Assembly (NCBI RefSeq): GCF_003367175.1
Contig: NZ_QRGA01000016.1
Location: 186,001 to 250,000, forward strand
Source: Trinickia dinghuensis
Lineage (GTDB): Bacteria; Pseudomonadota; Gammaproteobacteria; Burkholderiales; Burkholderiaceae
Direction: 5' to 3'
DNA length: 64,000 bases
Part shown: one piece after another, positions 1-9,097 of the stretch
How the letters are laid out: each line of letters starts with the position of its first letter
How positions within the stretch are numbered: the stretch's first letter is position 1
Notes under the pieces: model-generated
What the model was told of the DNA's origin: nothing
What the model saw: the letters and a program-made list of their open reading frames with translations, nothing else
Databases searched by the model: none
Program-made: the position numbers and the translations under genes

Positions 1-206
1 TGGTCGGCAATTTCGTCATGGTCGGCGTCGGCACCGCGATCTTAGAACCCATCGATACGGCGTCGGGCGCAGCCTATGCCTATCCGAAGGAGATTACGGT
101 GTCGTTCGGCCAACCGGCCCCGTCGAAAGCCGCTCCGGATACCGGCAAGGCCACGCCGATCGATTCGACGGCCGCAATCGATACCCCGGCCCCGCCGGCG
201 AAGTGA
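1..206 (+). CDS. C-terminal end of an unidentified protein (partial)
   Basis: An open frame enters from the left edge and runs in frame from base 3 to a TGA at 204-206. About 67 C-terminal residues are visible. The first part (VGNFVMVGVGTAI) is hydrophobic and glycine-rich, and the tail is low-complexity and rich in Pro, Ala, Thr and Asp, as in a surface or periplasmic tail. No family is recognisable from this fragment. An ATG at 18 exists but is probably internal, because the frame stays open to the window edge. Confidence 0.5.
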   Translation, partial: VGNFVMVGVGTAILEPIDTASGAAYAYPKEITVSFGQPAPSKAAPDTGKATPIDSTAAIDTPAPPAK

Positions 207-377
207 CTCCGCGGCGAGACGAAACCCCAACGGCTTCGTCTCGCCGGCGCATGCGAACGCGCTCGGCATGCGCCGGTGAAAACGAGCCCAGAAAGCGATG
301 CGGGTTAGTATTCCTTTATGCGGCCAACGGCGAGCCGGCCGGTGCCTAACGCCGAGGCTGAACACTAGGAGTCATGC

Positions 378-980
378 ATGACGTACGCTGTTGCGCCCCG
401 TCGGCGCAAATTGCTGGGTTGGGTTTTCGCGGCCGTTGCCGGCGCGTGTATTGCGAGTGTTGGCGTTTCGCTGTCCGCGTGCGCGAGTTCGACGTTCCCG
501 TTCATCCCCGATCACTACACGTTTTCGCGCCAGCAGATACAGACGGCGGTGGCGCGAAAGTTTCCCTACCACCGTACCGTATCGCAGCTGTTCGACGTCG
601 CGCTGACGAACCCGGTCGTGGGCTTCGAGCCCGGCAGCAACCGTGTCACCGTCCATGTTGACGCGCACATCGCAAGTCCGTTTCTGCAGCAGCCTGTCGA
701 TGGTGGATTTCTTCTGACGAGCCAGCTCGAATACGACGCGCCGACCCACGCCGTCGTGCTGCGCTCCCCAAGCGTCGAGCGCGTCGACGTGGACGGCCAG
801 GCGCAGGCGTACCAGCAGCAGATTCAGGCAGCCGGCGCGGTTGCCGCCGCGCAGTTGCTGGACGGCTATCCGATCTACACGTTCAAGCCTGAGCAGCTGC
901 AATTCGCCGGCGTGGACTTCGAACCCGGTACAATCACGATCCTTACAAACGGCATACGCGTTCAGATCGTCGAGAAATGA
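378..980 (+). CDS. DUF1439 lipoprotein (YceB-like)
   Basis: This 200-residue protein has a positively charged start, a hydrophobic stretch at about residues 13-33 and a lipobox-like LSAC near residue 34, so it is probably an outer-membrane or periplasmic lipoprotein. The mature part ([18 protein letters not shown] near its start, then repeated beta-strand-like segments) matches the layout of the DUF1439/YceB family, whose function is unknown. It precedes uppP by about 80 bases on the same strand. The family call comes from pattern recognition of the N-terminal motif and length. Confidence 0.75.
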   Translation: MTYAVAPRRRKLLGWVFAAVAGACIASVGVSLSACASSTFPFIPDHYTFSRQQIQTAVARKFPYHRTVSQLFDVALTNPVVGFEPGSNRVTVHVDAHIASPFLQQPVDGGFLLTSQLEYDAPTHAVVLRSPSVERVDVDGQAQAYQQQIQAAGAVAAAQLLDGYPIYTFKPEQLQFAGVDFEPGTITILTNGIRVQIVEK

Positions 981-1059
981 CGTTCGCGCGGCCGCGAGAG
1001 GCCGCGCACGGAAAGCTTGCTGCCCGGTCCGCTCGCACTCATCGAGAGAGAGGGCATCG

Positions 1060-1896
1060 ATGGACTGGGTTTTGATCGGCAAGGCACTGATTCTCGGCAT
1101 CGTCGAAGGGGTGACCGAGTTTCTTCCCGTCTCCAGCACGGGACATTTAATCGTCGTCGGCAGCTTGCTCAATTTCGGCGGGGATGCCGCGAAGACATTT
1201 CATGTCGTGATCCAGTTCGGCGCCATTCTCGCCGTCTGCTGGGAATACCGGCAGCGCATCGGCCGCGTGGCCTTCGGCGTATGGGGCGATCGGACACAGC
1301 GCCGCTTCGCGCTGAACGTCGTGATCGCGACGATCCCGGCCGTCGTGCTGGGTCTTGCCTTCGAAGCCGCGATCAAGGACGCACTGTTCGCGCCGGTGCC
1401 CGTCGCATTCGCGCTCGTGGCGGGCGGCATCGTCATCCTGTGGGCTCAAGCACGCGAGCGCCGGCTAGGGGGCGCATCGGGCCGCATTCGGACGCTCGAC
1501 GAACTGCGTCCGCTCGATGCCCTCAAGGTGGGGCTTGCACAGTGCTGCGCGTTGATTCCGGGTGTCTCGCGCTCGGGTTCGACGATCATCGGCGCCATGC
1601 TGCTGGGCGTCGAGCGCCGAGTCGCCACCGAGTTCTCGTTCTTCCTCGCCATCCCCGTGATCGGCGGCGCGACGCTTTACGAACTCGTCAAGCACCGCGG
1701 AACGGCATTCGTCGATATGGCCGACATCCTTACGGCCGGCACCGTGGCCGCGTTCATCAGTGCGTTCGTCTGCGTGCGCTGGCTGCTGCGCTTTCTCGCC
1801 ACGCACGATTTCACCGTGTTCGCTTGGTATCGGATCGCGTTCGGGATGATCGTGCTCGTGATCGGCTATGGCGATGCGCTCAATTGGGGCGCGTAG
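1060..1896 (+). CDS. uppP: undecaprenyl-diphosphatase UppP/BacA
   Basis: This 278-residue polytopic inner-membrane enzyme dephosphorylates undecaprenyl diphosphate, recycling the lipid carrier for peptidoglycan and LPS; overexpression gives bacitracin resistance. Both signature motifs are visible: [15 protein letters not shown] at residues 16-30 (Glu16, Glu20, Ser26, His29) and [10 protein letters not shown] at 167-176 (Arg171). The ATG at 1060 was chosen because it begins the family N terminus and has a GAGAGAGAG purine run just upstream. The frame stays open to 841, but that part is not family-like. The length is normal for the family. Confidence 0.97.
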   Translation: MDWVLIGKALILGIVEGVTEFLPVSSTGHLIVVGSLLNFGGDAAKTFHVVIQFGAILAVCWEYRQRIGRVAFGVWGDRTQRRFALNVVIATIPAVVLGLAFEAAIKDALFAPVPVAFALVAGGIVILWAQARERRLGGASGRIRTLDELRPLDALKVGLAQCCALIPGVSRSGSTIIGAMLLGVERRVATEFSFFLAIPVIGGATLYELVKHRGTAFVDMADILTAGTVAAFISAFVCVRWLLRFLATHDFTVFAWYRIAFGMIVLVIGYGDALNWGA

Positions 1897-1969
1897 GATT
1901 GCCGCGCCCCGGCGCCGAGGCTGGACGTCTGACGCGGCACGGCCTTGGCGCGAGCTTTATTGCGTGCGG

Positions 1970-2719
1970 TTAAGTCCGCCGTTTGAACACTAGATCCCAT
2001 ACCCCGTGGCCGAGCCGCAAGCCGCGCCGCTCGAATTTCGTCACGGGGCGGTAGTCGGGGCGCGGTGCATAGTCTTGCGCCGTGTTTTCGAGCGACGGCT
2101 CGGCGCCGAGTACTTCGAGCATTTGCTCCGCGTAGTTCTGCCAATCGGTCGCGCAGTGCAGATAGGCGCCCGGTTTCAAGCTCGACGCCAATAGCGCGAC
2201 GAACGGCGGCTGGATCAGCCGGCGTTTGTGGTGCCGTGCCTTGTGCCACGGATCCGGGAAGAAGATGTGAACGCCGTCGAGCGTGCCCGGCTCGATCATG
2301 TGTTCGATCACCTCGACCGCATCGTGCTGAACGATCCGGATGTTCGTCAGCGAATGCTCGCCGACGAGCTTGAGCAGCGCGCCCACACCGGGCTCGTGCA
2401 CTTCCACGCCGATGAAATCGTCGGCCGGACGGACGGCCGCGATCTCGGCCGTCGTGGCGCCCATACCGAAGCCGATCTCCAGCACGCGCGGGGCTTGGCG
2501 GCCGAACAGCGAGTGCCAGTTCGCTGGGCCGGGCGAGTACGGAACGACGAAGCGCGGGCCCAGTTCGTCCATGGCGCGGCGTTGGCCGGTCGAGACCCGG
2601 CCGGCGCGCGTGACGAAGCTGCGGATGCGGCGCGGGAAGAGGGGGGCGTCGGGCGTTGCGTCGCCGTTGTTGTCGGGCGCGTCGGGCGGCAGGCCCGTGT
2701 CGTTCGGATCGTGAATCAT
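1970..2719 (-). CDS. trmB: tRNA (guanine-N7-)-methyltransferase TrmB
   Basis: This 249-residue SAM-dependent enzyme makes m7G46 in tRNA variable loops. The first ~45 residues are a variable Asp/Pro-rich extension. They are followed by the conserved [12 protein letters not shown] start, the SAM-binding [16 protein letters not shown] segment and the [22 protein letters not shown] motif diagnostic for TrmB. It is transcribed convergently with uppP. Confidence 0.97.
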   Translation of the reverse strand: MIHDPNDTGLPPDAPDNNGDATPDAPLFPRRIRSFVTRAGRVSTGQRRAMDELGPRFVVPYSPGPANWHSLFGRQAPRVLEIGFGMGATTAEIAAVRPADDFIGVEVHEPGVGALLKLVGEHSLTNIRIVQHDAVEVIEHMIEPGTLDGVHIFFPDPWHKARHHKRRLIQPPFVALLASSLKPGAYLHCATDWQNYAEQMLEVLGAEPSLENTAQDYAPRPDYRPVTKFERRGLRLGHGVWDLVFKRRT

Positions 2720-2761
2720 CGTTTCTAGAGCAGTCTAAGGCGTCGGCGCCCGGCGACATGA

Positions 2762-2786
2762 AAAAGCCGCCAGCGCGGGCGGCTTG
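2762..2786 (-). terminator. intrinsic terminator (minus strand)
   Basis: An 8-bp perfect stem (AAGCCGCC at 2765-2772 and GGCGGCTT at 2779-2786) with a six-base loop is followed, on the minus strand, by a T-run from the A-run at 2762-2766. It lies just upstream of trmB and would end a transcript coming from the small gene near 2915-3136. Confidence 0.7.
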
Positions 2787-2914
2787 CGGGTCGGGCGCGC
2801 GCCGGCGGATGGCCGGCGTGAAGTAGTGGGCGAGATTGTAGACGAGAGTGCGGCGCGCGTGAAATCGCGGGGGGCGTACGCGCGCGGCGAGCAACAGGCT
2901 TGCGTGTTGACGGT

Positions 2915-3136
2915 TCAGTCCGACACGATCACGTGGATGCGGTTTGGTGTTTCGATCTCGAATTCGCGCGTGCGCCCGATGCGAACGTCGAGCAGCAGGC
3001 GGTCGAGGTCTTGGAGCATTTGCTGTTGGCGCGAGGCATCATGCGCCGGCTTGTCATGCAAGTCCTTGGCGACCGTTTGACGCGTATCGACGAGCAACCC
3101 GACGGCGCTCGTGCGTGACATGAAATACCGTTCCAT
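2915..3136 (-). CDS. small protein of unknown function
   Basis: A 73-residue frame (68 residues if the internal ATG at 3121 is used). The middle is a helix rich in Gln, Asp, Leu and Arg, and the end is a short beta-like segment (FEIETPNRIHVIVSD). It is followed at a suitable distance by the intrinsic terminator at 2762-2786, which supports it as a real transcription unit. Neither start has a strong Shine-Dalgarno sequence. No family is recognised. Confidence 0.5.
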   Translation of the reverse strand: MERYFMSRTSAVGLLVDTRQTVAKDLHDKPAHDASRQQQMLQDLDRLLLDVRIGRTREFEIETPNRIHVIVSD

Positions 3137-3391
3137 CTTTTTCGATTACACAAGAAGTGGGCAGGTGGCCGTGGCCTTACGGACCGAAGTTGGCCGAGCC
3201 TCGTATCGACAGTAGCGCGCGCCGGAAATTCCTTGATTCGTGAACCGGTACCATCTGTTCGCTTGGCAACCACCGTGGCGTCTAGCGCGAGGACCGATTC
3301 GCTTGCTCGCTCGGCGGCGCGGCCGACATTTACACAGTGAGGGGTGGCGCGCGATATTTCAAGCACCCCACTGCACTGTGTACGGGGCACG

Positions 3392-3829
3392 CTACGGGCA
3401 GCTATTCGACGAGAGCGTTTGCATCATTTGTTTGGTGCGATCGGTCGCACACATGGCGACCGCAGCCGACAGCATCGAGCCGTCGCCCCATTGCTGTTCG
3501 GCTGATTTTTGACAGGTTTCGTCACGCTGCTTGCGCCAGGCCGCGACTTTTTGCGCGAGCACGGCGCCGCACTTCGGCGAGGCTGCGCGCCGTTCGTCGA
3601 TGAGGTGGCGCAGCGTGCGTTCGGCGGCCAGTTCGTCGCGCAAGGCGCAGAACTTCATGCTGGTTTGATTCGCGTCGCAGTTCGCGAGCAGCGTCGTGAC
3701 CTGGATGGGGCTCATGCCGCTGTGCTCGGCCAACTCGGCGGTGAGCGTTTGCGCGCGTGCAGCGACAGCCCACACCGATAGGAAGGCGAGCAGTAAGAGA
3801 ATACGTTTCGTAGGTCTTTCCGCCGACAT
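3392..3829 (-). CDS. exported cysteine-containing protein, LprI-like
   Basis: A 145-residue protein with a clear signal peptide (hydrophobic residues about 10-24, cleavage after ARA). The mature part carries regularly placed cysteines (CDANQTSMKFCALRDEL, a central cysteine, TCQ, MCA and a C-terminal Cys-Pro). The CxxxxxxMxxCAxxE-like spacing resembles the DUF1311/LprI lysozyme-inhibitor-like family, but the match is loose. It is probably periplasmic with disulfides. Confidence 0.6.
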   Translation of the reverse strand: MSAERPTKRILLLLAFLSVWAVAARAQTLTAELAEHSGMSPIQVTTLLANCDANQTSMKFCALRDELAAERTLRHLIDERRAASPKCGAVLAQKVAAWRKQRDETCQKSAEQQWGDGSMLSAAVAMCATDRTKQMMQTLSSNSCP

Positions 3830-4178
3830 GGCTGGCTCACGCCATCAGAGACAACTTACCGACTCCGGATGAGACGCTGAGAGATGGACTGCAGCGGGTG
3901 ATCGGAATCCTTACCCCAAGTCCCGCGGGTGCCGCTGGCCCACATAGCGGGAACGGCGCGGGTGCGCAGCCTAGATTTCTAAGACAAGCGCACGGCAGTA
4001 TAGCAAGTCTCACGGGGGCCGGAGATGGCAAGTCTGAATGTTGGGCATGGGTTCGTATCAGTGCTGAGCGTGTGACTGCGCGCGGCGCACGTGAGCTGTG
4101 GGCGCTGCGCCTTTTTGCTTCAGAGGGGGAGTTCCGCTGACGCTACCTGGAGGACCTGTGGATAGGTGGCGGCAGCGT
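3830..4178. other. intergenic stretch without a convincing gene
   Basis: This is 349 bases between the exported protein and tRNA-Gly. Only short arginine-rich frames are present on either strand, none with a ribosome binding site or a recognisable motif. It lies downstream of the 3' end of the tRNA, where tRNA-targeting elements normally insert, but no integrase or direct repeat of the tRNA end was seen. Confidence 0.5.
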
Positions 4179-4253
4179 TGGAGCGGGCGATGGGAATCGA
4201 ACCCACGTCTCTAGCTTGGGAAGCTAGGGTAATGGCCATTATACGACGCCCGC
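4179..4253 (-). tRNA. tRNA-Gly (anticodon CCC)
   Basis: Read on the minus strand, the acceptor GCGGGCG pairs with CGCCCGC. The anticodon arm CTAGC-TTCCCAA-GCTAG gives anticodon CCC. The T arm contains GGTTCGATTCC, and the discriminator T is followed by an encoded CCA at 4181-4179. The length is 75 nt, normal for tRNA-Gly. The gene stands alone between two accessory-looking segments. Confidence 0.95.
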
Positions 4254-4367
4254 AGAGCCAGCTATTCTACAGGGGGCGCGGTGGGGATGGCAAGCGCAAG
4301 AAATTGGCCGGTGGTGGCAAAACTGGCATGGCTTTCAAGAGCGACCGTTCTCGACCTTGGCGGAATC

Positions 4368-4937
4368 CTATTGACCAAGGCCGCAGGGCTTGGTTTTGTT
4401 CTTGTCCAGCGCGGGTGCCTCGCGACACGACGCGGCTTTGTAGCTTCTGCTTTTGCGGTCGAACTTGAGTCGCATCGAGTTGCAGTCGACCGCGGTACAT
4501 TGCGTTTCCTCGATGTCACGCATGCCGTCGTGAGCGGACGACAGCACCCGAAAACCATCGGAACTATCTTCGTAGAAGATGTGACCATTCAAAACCAGCC
4601 AATGCTGGAAGATATGAGCGCCGTAGAACGGTGTGAAATATGGCTCGAGCGTCGGCCTGACGTACAGAACCTTTTGCCCATGCAGACCAATCGGCACCGC
4701 CTTCTGTACGAGTCTTGTGCTCGCGTCTTTCGGTATCTCGCCCGCCTCGGCAAAGCCGCTCAAATCTTGAAGTTGCGCTTCGTGCTTCATTAGCACTTTC
4801 GCAAAGGCCGGAGTCACGTGACTCCAACCGTTGGTCGGATCTTCCGTTTCGTTGTCGAACAGCGGCTTGGCTGCGAAGGCGCGCCCAGCTGCGAGGCCGA
4901 TCAACAAGTAGAGAAAAAGAAAGGCTGTGCGTTTCAT
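4368..4937 (-). CDS. exported protein of unknown function
   Basis: A 189-residue protein with a signal peptide (residues about 1-22, cleavage near AFA). The mature part is rich in aromatics (LYVRPTLEPYFTPFYGAHIFQHWLVLNGHIFYEDSSDGFRV is the core) and ends in a basic Cys-containing tail, with four cysteines clustered in the last third. It starts about ten bases after the stop of the DUF1493 gene on the same strand, suggesting one transcript. The GC content is visibly lower than in the flanking core genes, consistent with acquisition by transfer. No family is recognised. Confidence 0.65.
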   Translation of the reverse strand: MKRTAFLFLYLLIGLAAGRAFAAKPLFDNETEDPTNGWSHVTPAFAKVLMKHEAQLQDLSGFAEAGEIPKDASTRLVQKAVPIGLHGQKVLYVRPTLEPYFTPFYGAHIFQHWLVLNGHIFYEDSSDGFRVLSSAHDGMRDIEETQCTAVDCNSMRLKFDRKSRSYKAASCREAPALDKNKTKPCGLGQ

Positions 4938-4947
4938 GTTCTCTTTG

Positions 4948-5310
4948 TCACTGCGTTGTTGCAGACCGCGCTAGCGCTTCCGCGTCCCACTTGCCGTTGA
5001 TAAGCGCGCTGTGAAGCATTCCCAGAGTTATGGCTTCTCGCTTAAATGTATGTGGCCTTCTCAGTAGCTTCATCGTCAAATGATAAAGAATCCCTTCGCC
5101 TTCCATCAGGAAGTAGCGACGGAAATCGTAATCACCTCTATCGATGCCGAACAGTTCGAAGAAGTGCTGCATGAATTCGTCGGCCTCCTCACCCTGCTGG
5201 CCCAAATCATCTTCCACCGTTGACTTTGCGGAGATAGTTTTTTTTGACGATATACACGCTTCCCTTCTGACGAAAGACTCGAGATCCTCCCACGTGTAGT
5301 TCCCCCTCAA
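4948..5310 (-). CDS. DUF1493 family protein (acyl-carrier-like fold)
   Basis: About 120 residues. The central part (STVEDDLGQQGEEADEFMQHFFELFGIDRGDYDFRRYF, with the tail LGMLHSALINGKWD) follows the DUF1493 pattern of a short ACP-like helical domain. A TTG at 5310 is the preferred start, because a GAGG lies about ten bases upstream and the family-like sequence begins shortly after it; the frame itself is open back to 5352. In enterobacteria such genes sit beside small hypothetical genes in contact-dependent or secretion islands, but the function is not established. It is co-directional with the exported gene at 4368-4937. Confidence 0.7.
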   Translation of the reverse strand: MRGNYTWEDLESFVRREACISSKKTISAKSTVEDDLGQQGEEADEFMQHFFELFGIDRGDYDFRRYFLMEGEGILYHLTMKLLRRPHTFKREAITLGMLHSALINGKWDAEALARSATTQ

Positions 5311-5461
5311 AATATTTTTCCTCAGGCGAGTCGTCAGTCTGGATCGTATCAAAGAATTCGGCGTGGCAGTCGTTTCGTATGATTAATTGATGGACGACCT
5401 CCACCCCAAGCCCGTCGCCCCCAGGCCCGATTAATGCGACGAAAGAATCCCCTCCGCCGCG
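5207..5461 (-). pseudogene. open frame overlapping DUF1493 gene, possibly a gene remnant
   Basis: A minus-strand frame is open from just after a TAG at 5462-5464 to its stop at 5207. It overlaps the start of the DUF1493 gene by about 100 bases in another frame. The translated sequence is coherent (DSFVALIGPGGDGLGV, then a Glu/Asp-rich stretch). The only usable start is a GTG at 5404, inside what looks like continuous protein. This fits a truncated 3' end of a larger gene, or a small gene with a GTG start that is coupled to DUF1493. Confidence 0.35.
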
Positions 5462-5599
5462 CTAAATATGACGATAACGCGGCCGTTTTTTTAAATTTTT
5501 ATGAATCGTTTTCATGCGACGATGCTCGGGGCTCCCCCTCGGCTCAGCATTTGGGACTCAGCGGGGGGCGACCCACGTAACAAGAAGGAGAAGGACGTA

Positions 5600-6328
5600 G
5601 TGAACGGTTTCGACCATACAATTCTGACTTTCTTGACGCAGCACGCGTTTCATTCCGGCTTCGCCAACCGCGCGGTCAAGGCGATGACGGAGTTCTACAC
5701 GATCAAAGGGCTCGTGCTGACCACGGTGCTCTGGTGGATCTGGTTCGCGCAAACGGAGCGCGCCGGATCAAAGCACACCGTCGAATCGAACCGGCAAATG
5801 GTGATCGGGACGATCGTCGCCGCGCTGCTCGCGCTTCTCATCGGTCGACTCATGGCGCATTACTTGCCATTCCGGACGAGGCCCGTGGACGATCCCAATC
5901 TCCATCTGCATTTCCCCGAGGCGACTTACACGGAGAGCACGCTCCGATTCTGGAGTTCATTCCCGAGCGACCACGCCATGATGTGGGGCGCAGTTGCCAC
6001 GGGAATTTTTCTCGTCTATCGCGTCCTCGGCGTTTTCGCGCTGCTTTACACCGTGCTTTGCATCTTGCTGCCCCGCGTGTACCTCGGTTTGCATTACCCC
6101 ACCGACATCATCGCTGGCCTGGTGCTCGGCATAGCGTTGGCGGTCGCGGTGACGCGCGACGCCGTGCGGGTCAAGTTCGCGGCCCCGATCCTGCGCTTGA
6201 TCGAGCGATTTCCGGCACCGGGCTACACGCTCGCCTTCGTCCTTTGCTTTGAAATGATCACGCAATTCGACGATCTTCGAGTGGCGACCGAGGTGATCAG
6301 AAAGGCGCTCCTGCATACAGCGACTTGA
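5600..6328 (+). CDS. PAP2-family membrane phosphatase
   Basis: This 242-residue inner-membrane protein probably dephosphorylates a lipid phosphate. The three acid-phosphatase motifs appear in order: RTRPVDDPN (first motif), FPSDHAM (second) and RVYLGLHYPTDI (third), separated by membrane segments. The GTG at 5600 is preferred over the ATG at 5501 because AAGAAGGAGAAGG lies directly upstream and the 33 residues before it are not family-like. The substrate cannot be told: undecaprenyl diphosphate, phosphatidylglycerol phosphate and lipid A are all possible. Confidence 0.85.
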   Translation: MNGFDHTILTFLTQHAFHSGFANRAVKAMTEFYTIKGLVLTTVLWWIWFAQTERAGSKHTVESNRQMVIGTIVAALLALLIGRLMAHYLPFRTRPVDDPNLHLHFPEATYTESTLRFWSSFPSDHAMMWGAVATGIFLVYRVLGVFALLYTVLCILLPRVYLGLHYPTDIIAGLVLGIALAVAVTRDAVRVKFAAPILRLIERFPAPGYTLAFVLCFEMITQFDDLRVATEVIRKALLHTAT

Positions 6329-6379
6329 GGCGGCACGGGCGGCCGGCGGCTGAGTGGATCGCGCGATGTTGCCGCGGTC

Positions 6380-7612
6380 CTACTTCGCGGCGACCCAGCG
6401 CCCCTTGGCGTCGAGGTTCGCATAGGGCTGGAACTTGCCGTCCCGAACCGTCACGGCCATGAAGGCCGCCTTGGCCCGATCGCCCTTCTGATCGAACGCG
6501 ATTTCACCGGTCGCGCCGTTGTAGCTTTTCAACCGATGCAGCGCCGCGGCGATGTCCTCCGGCTTGGCTGACTTCGCGCTCTTGATTGCCCACGCCGTAA
6601 CGCCGATCGCGTCGTATTCATAGACGGAATACGGCCCCGGCGCGCGCCGGTACGCCGCTTCGTAGGCTTTCACGAACCGCCGTGCCCCCGCGGTCTCGAG
6701 AAATTGCGGCAACGGCGACGTCATCACGATCATGCCCTCGGCCGCCGCGCCTCCTTTTTCGATGAGCGCCGGGTCTGCCGTGCCGTTGCCCATGAAGTAT
6801 TTGATCGAGGGCGCCAATGCATGCCGATTCTGGGCCAGCACGATCGCTTCGGCGGAATAACCCGTGTAATAGAGCACGTCGGGCTTCAAAGCCCCCACGG
6901 ATTTGACGGTATCGCCATAGTCTTGTTGTCCGGGCGTGATCGCGCCGTCGTAGACGACGTCGATGCCGTCTTTCTTTAATGCGTCGACGGCGCTTTTGGC
7001 CAGTCCTTGCGAATAGGCGGAGCCGTCGTTCATCACGGCCGCGCGCCTCGCATGCAATACGTCCTTCATGAACTGCGCGGCCAGGGCGCCCTGCGAATCG
7101 GTGCGCCCGATCGTGCGAAAGGCGTTGTTCCAGCCGTGGTCGGTTAGTTGAGGGAAGGTCGAAGCATCAAGAACGTAAGGAATGCCTTGGTCGTGCAGCA
7201 CGCGTAATTCGGGGAGCGCGGCACTCGAGCAATAACCGCCGGCCACCGCCGCGACCCCCGCGGAAGCGAGTTGGCTCGCCGCTTGAGCCGCGATATCGGC
7301 GTTGCAGGCGTCGTCCTTCGGGACCAGCGCCAACTGTCTGCCGAGCACCCCGCCCTCGGAATTGATTTGCACCACGGCGAGCATGGCACCGTCGACGATG
7401 TCCTTGCCGGCCTGCGCGCAACTTCCCGACAACGGCACCGGCACGCCGATTTCGATGATGTCCCGCGCCTGCGCCTCGGCTAACTGCTGTGCCAAGGCGA
7501 GCGCCAGTCCGACCCCGACCGCCCAAGCCAGCAGCGCAATACCACCAGAGCCGGGCCCCATACGCCGCCGTACTCCGAACAGGGGAATGGAACGGATACT
7601 GTCGATCCTCAT
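6380..7612 (-). CDS. branched-chain amino acid ABC transporter substrate-binding protein (LivJ/LivK-like)
   Basis: A 410-residue periplasmic binding protein of the type I leucine-binding fold. An N-terminal basic segment and a hydrophobic stretch (residues about 22-46, cleavage near AQA) are followed by IEIGVPVPLSGSCAQAGKDIVDGA, the usual first strand and ligand loop, and by AVMNDGSAYSQGLA between the lobes. The ATG at 7612 has GAGG at a good distance; the frame is open further upstream but has no signal there. No permease or ATPase genes adjoin it, so it is an orphan component. Confidence 0.9.
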   Translation of the reverse strand: MRIDSIRSIPLFGVRRRMGPGSGGIALLAWAVGVGLALALAQQLAEAQARDIIEIGVPVPLSGSCAQAGKDIVDGAMLAVVQINSEGGVLGRQLALVPKDDACNADIAAQAASQLASAGVAAVAGGYCSSAALPELRVLHDQGIPYVLDASTFPQLTDHGWNNAFRTIGRTDSQGALAAQFMKDVLHARRAAVMNDGSAYSQGLAKSAVDALKKDGIDVVYDGAITPGQQDYGDTVKSVGALKPDVLYYTGYSAEAIVLAQNRHALAPSIKYFMGNGTADPALIEKGGAAAEGMIVMTSPLPQFLETAGARRFVKAYEAAYRRAPGPYSVYEYDAIGVTAWAIKSAKSAKPEDIAAALHRLKSYNGATGEIAFDQKGDRAKAAFMAVTVRDGKFQPYANLDAKGRWVAAK

Positions 7613-7968
7613 CTTGCGACCTCTTTGGATACCGATACCTGCTGCCGTCCGCCGCCCGGCTACGTGACGGCCTTGGTGTGCGACTTCGGAAATGGACAGG
7701 AAGCGACCGGCTCTCGCCTTCGCCATGCAACGTAGATATCGGCGGTTTTCTCTGGAAGATGAAACCGCCTGTTGGCATGGAATCGTTTCGCTAGGGAATA
7801 CGATAGCCGGCGTGCTTTCGTTGATATCGATCAATGCCGACGAGCATGAGCGAGTCCTGCTGCGGGAGGGGAGGGCATATTGCGTATCGCCGCTCAAACC
7901 CCTAAAGTAGCGTGTCGTCGCACTGCGCGGCCGGGCGCCTCTCGCGCCGGTTGAGTCCGCGCAGTGTG
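7613..7968. other. divergent intergenic region with a 10-bp inverted repeat
   Basis: No gene is seen in these 356 bases. A perfect 10-bp inverted repeat (CACTGCGCGG at 7921-7930 and CCGCGCAGTG at 7957-7966) encloses a second GC-rich hairpin and ends three bases before the fluoride aptamer. It may be an extra leader hairpin of the crcB transcript or a bidirectional terminator. Confidence 0.5.
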
Positions 7969-8022
7969 CACGGGGAGATGGCATACCTCCTTTAACCGCC
8001 TTTGTGGCTGATGATGCCTACC
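7969..8022 (+). promoter_or_regulatory. fluoride riboswitch (crcB motif)
   Basis: The sequence contains the conserved elements of the crcB RNA in order: GGGGAGATGGCATACCTCC, then TTTAACCGCC, then GGCTGATGATGCCTAC. GGCAT pairs with ATGCC in the pseudoknot-type fold. The next gene is CrcB, the textbook target. An inverted repeat right after it (ATTCCCGAGCC / GATTCCGGCTC-like) may be the expression platform. The riboswitch turns on expression when fluoride is bound. Confidence 0.93.
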
Positions 8023-8111
8023 ATTCCCGAGCCGGAATCGGTAGGCGTTCGCACGTTCGGCGCTGCTGTGTTCCGGTTCATCGAAAAAACGATTCGAATC
8101 AGGACCGCACG

Positions 8112-8498
8112 TTGACTTACTCGATTCTCTCCATCTTCATCGGTGCCGGCCTCGGCGCGCTGCTGCGCTGGTTTTTGAGCCTCGGCCTGAATGCCGTCTT
8201 TCCGGCAATCCCCCTTGGCACGTTCGCGGCGAACATGATCGGCGGCTATCTGATCGGCGTGGCCGCTGTGTTCTTCACCACCAAGGCAGGCCTGCCGCCC
8301 GAGTGGCGGCTCTTCGTCATCACGGGATTCATGGGCGGTTTGACGACGTTTTCGACCTTCTCGGCCGAGGTCGTCACGTCGCTTGCAGGAGGCCAGTTCG
8401 GCTGGGCGATCGCCGAAGCCGCCGTGCACTTGTTCGGCTCGTTCGCGCTCACCGCGCTCGGGATGTGGACGGCACGTATTTGGCTCGTTGCCGCTTGA
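8112..8498 (+). CDS. crcB: fluoride channel CrcB/Fluc
   Basis: A 128-residue protein with four membrane segments that exports fluoride as a dual-topology dimer. The family motifs [14 protein letters not shown] and [13 protein letters not shown] are present. The start is taken as the TTG at 8112, preceded by AGGA seven bases away; no ATG gives a complete N terminus and the frame upstream is leader RNA. It is controlled by the riboswitch at 7969-8022 and followed by a DUF190 gene, a common fluoride-operon partner. Confidence 0.95.
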   Translation: MTYSILSIFIGAGLGALLRWFLSLGLNAVFPAIPLGTFAANMIGGYLIGVAAVFFTTKAGLPPEWRLFVITGFMGGLTTFSTFSAEVVTSLAGGQFGWAIAEAAVHLFGSFALTALGMWTARIWLVAA

Positions 8499-8642
8499 CG
8501 GAAAAGGGCGTTCGCAAAGGGCTGCCCGCCGCCAAGCCGTCACAGTCGATTGAGTGCCGGTCCGGCATCGCCGCCGTTGTAGCCGCGCGATGCGGCAAGA
8601 GGCACAATCGACAGCGACGCCGCGTTAGCGCCAGGAGGCCTT

Positions 8643-8975
8643 ATGCAAGTCGAGCAATGCGTGTTGTTGCGATTCTATGTGCACGAGAATCACCGGTTGC
8701 GCGGCAAGCTTTTATGGGAATGGCTACTCGGCTGCGCGAAGGATCTCGGTGTCATGGGCGGCTCGGCATTCCGGGCCATGGCCGGTTTCGGCGCGCATGG
8801 GGTCCTGCATGAGGACCGCTTCTTCGAACTGCAGGGATCGTTGACGGTGCAAGTCGAGTTCGTGGTCACCGAGACCGACGCCCGGCAGCTCATCCATCTC
8901 GTGGCGCAGGAAAAGGTGCGGGCCGTCTACACGACGACCCCGGTCACGTTCGGTGTCATCGGCACCGATGCGTGA
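8643..8975 (+). CDS. DUF190 (PII-like) protein of the fluoride operon
   Basis: A 110-residue soluble protein with the DUF190 fold resembling PII signalling proteins: VLLRFYVHENHRLRGKLLWEWLL, then GSAFRAMAGFGAHG, then a C-terminal VTFGVIGTDA. DUF190 genes often accompany crcB; a regulatory role in fluoride or cation export is proposed but not proven. It lies 144 bases after crcB with a GGAGG site just before the ATG. Confidence 0.92.
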   Translation: MQVEQCVLLRFYVHENHRLRGKLLWEWLLGCAKDLGVMGGSAFRAMAGFGAHGVLHEDRFFELQGSLTVQVEFVVTETDARQLIHLVAQEKVRAVYTTTPVTFGVIGTDA

Positions 8976-9097
8976 CGTGACGGGAATCCGAGGCGGCAAT
9001 CGCTTCGGGTCAGGTGCTCCCGCCAAGGTACGCCCGGCTAGGCTTGCCTCCGACTGGGCAAGCCCCGAGCTACGCGCCCCGGGCTGGGCGCCCCCGG

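Noticed and set aside
2929-3390. 153-residue minus-strand frame overlapping the small gene at 2915-3136
   Set aside because: No coherent domain or ribosome binding site; the 73-residue frame with a following terminator is the better candidate.
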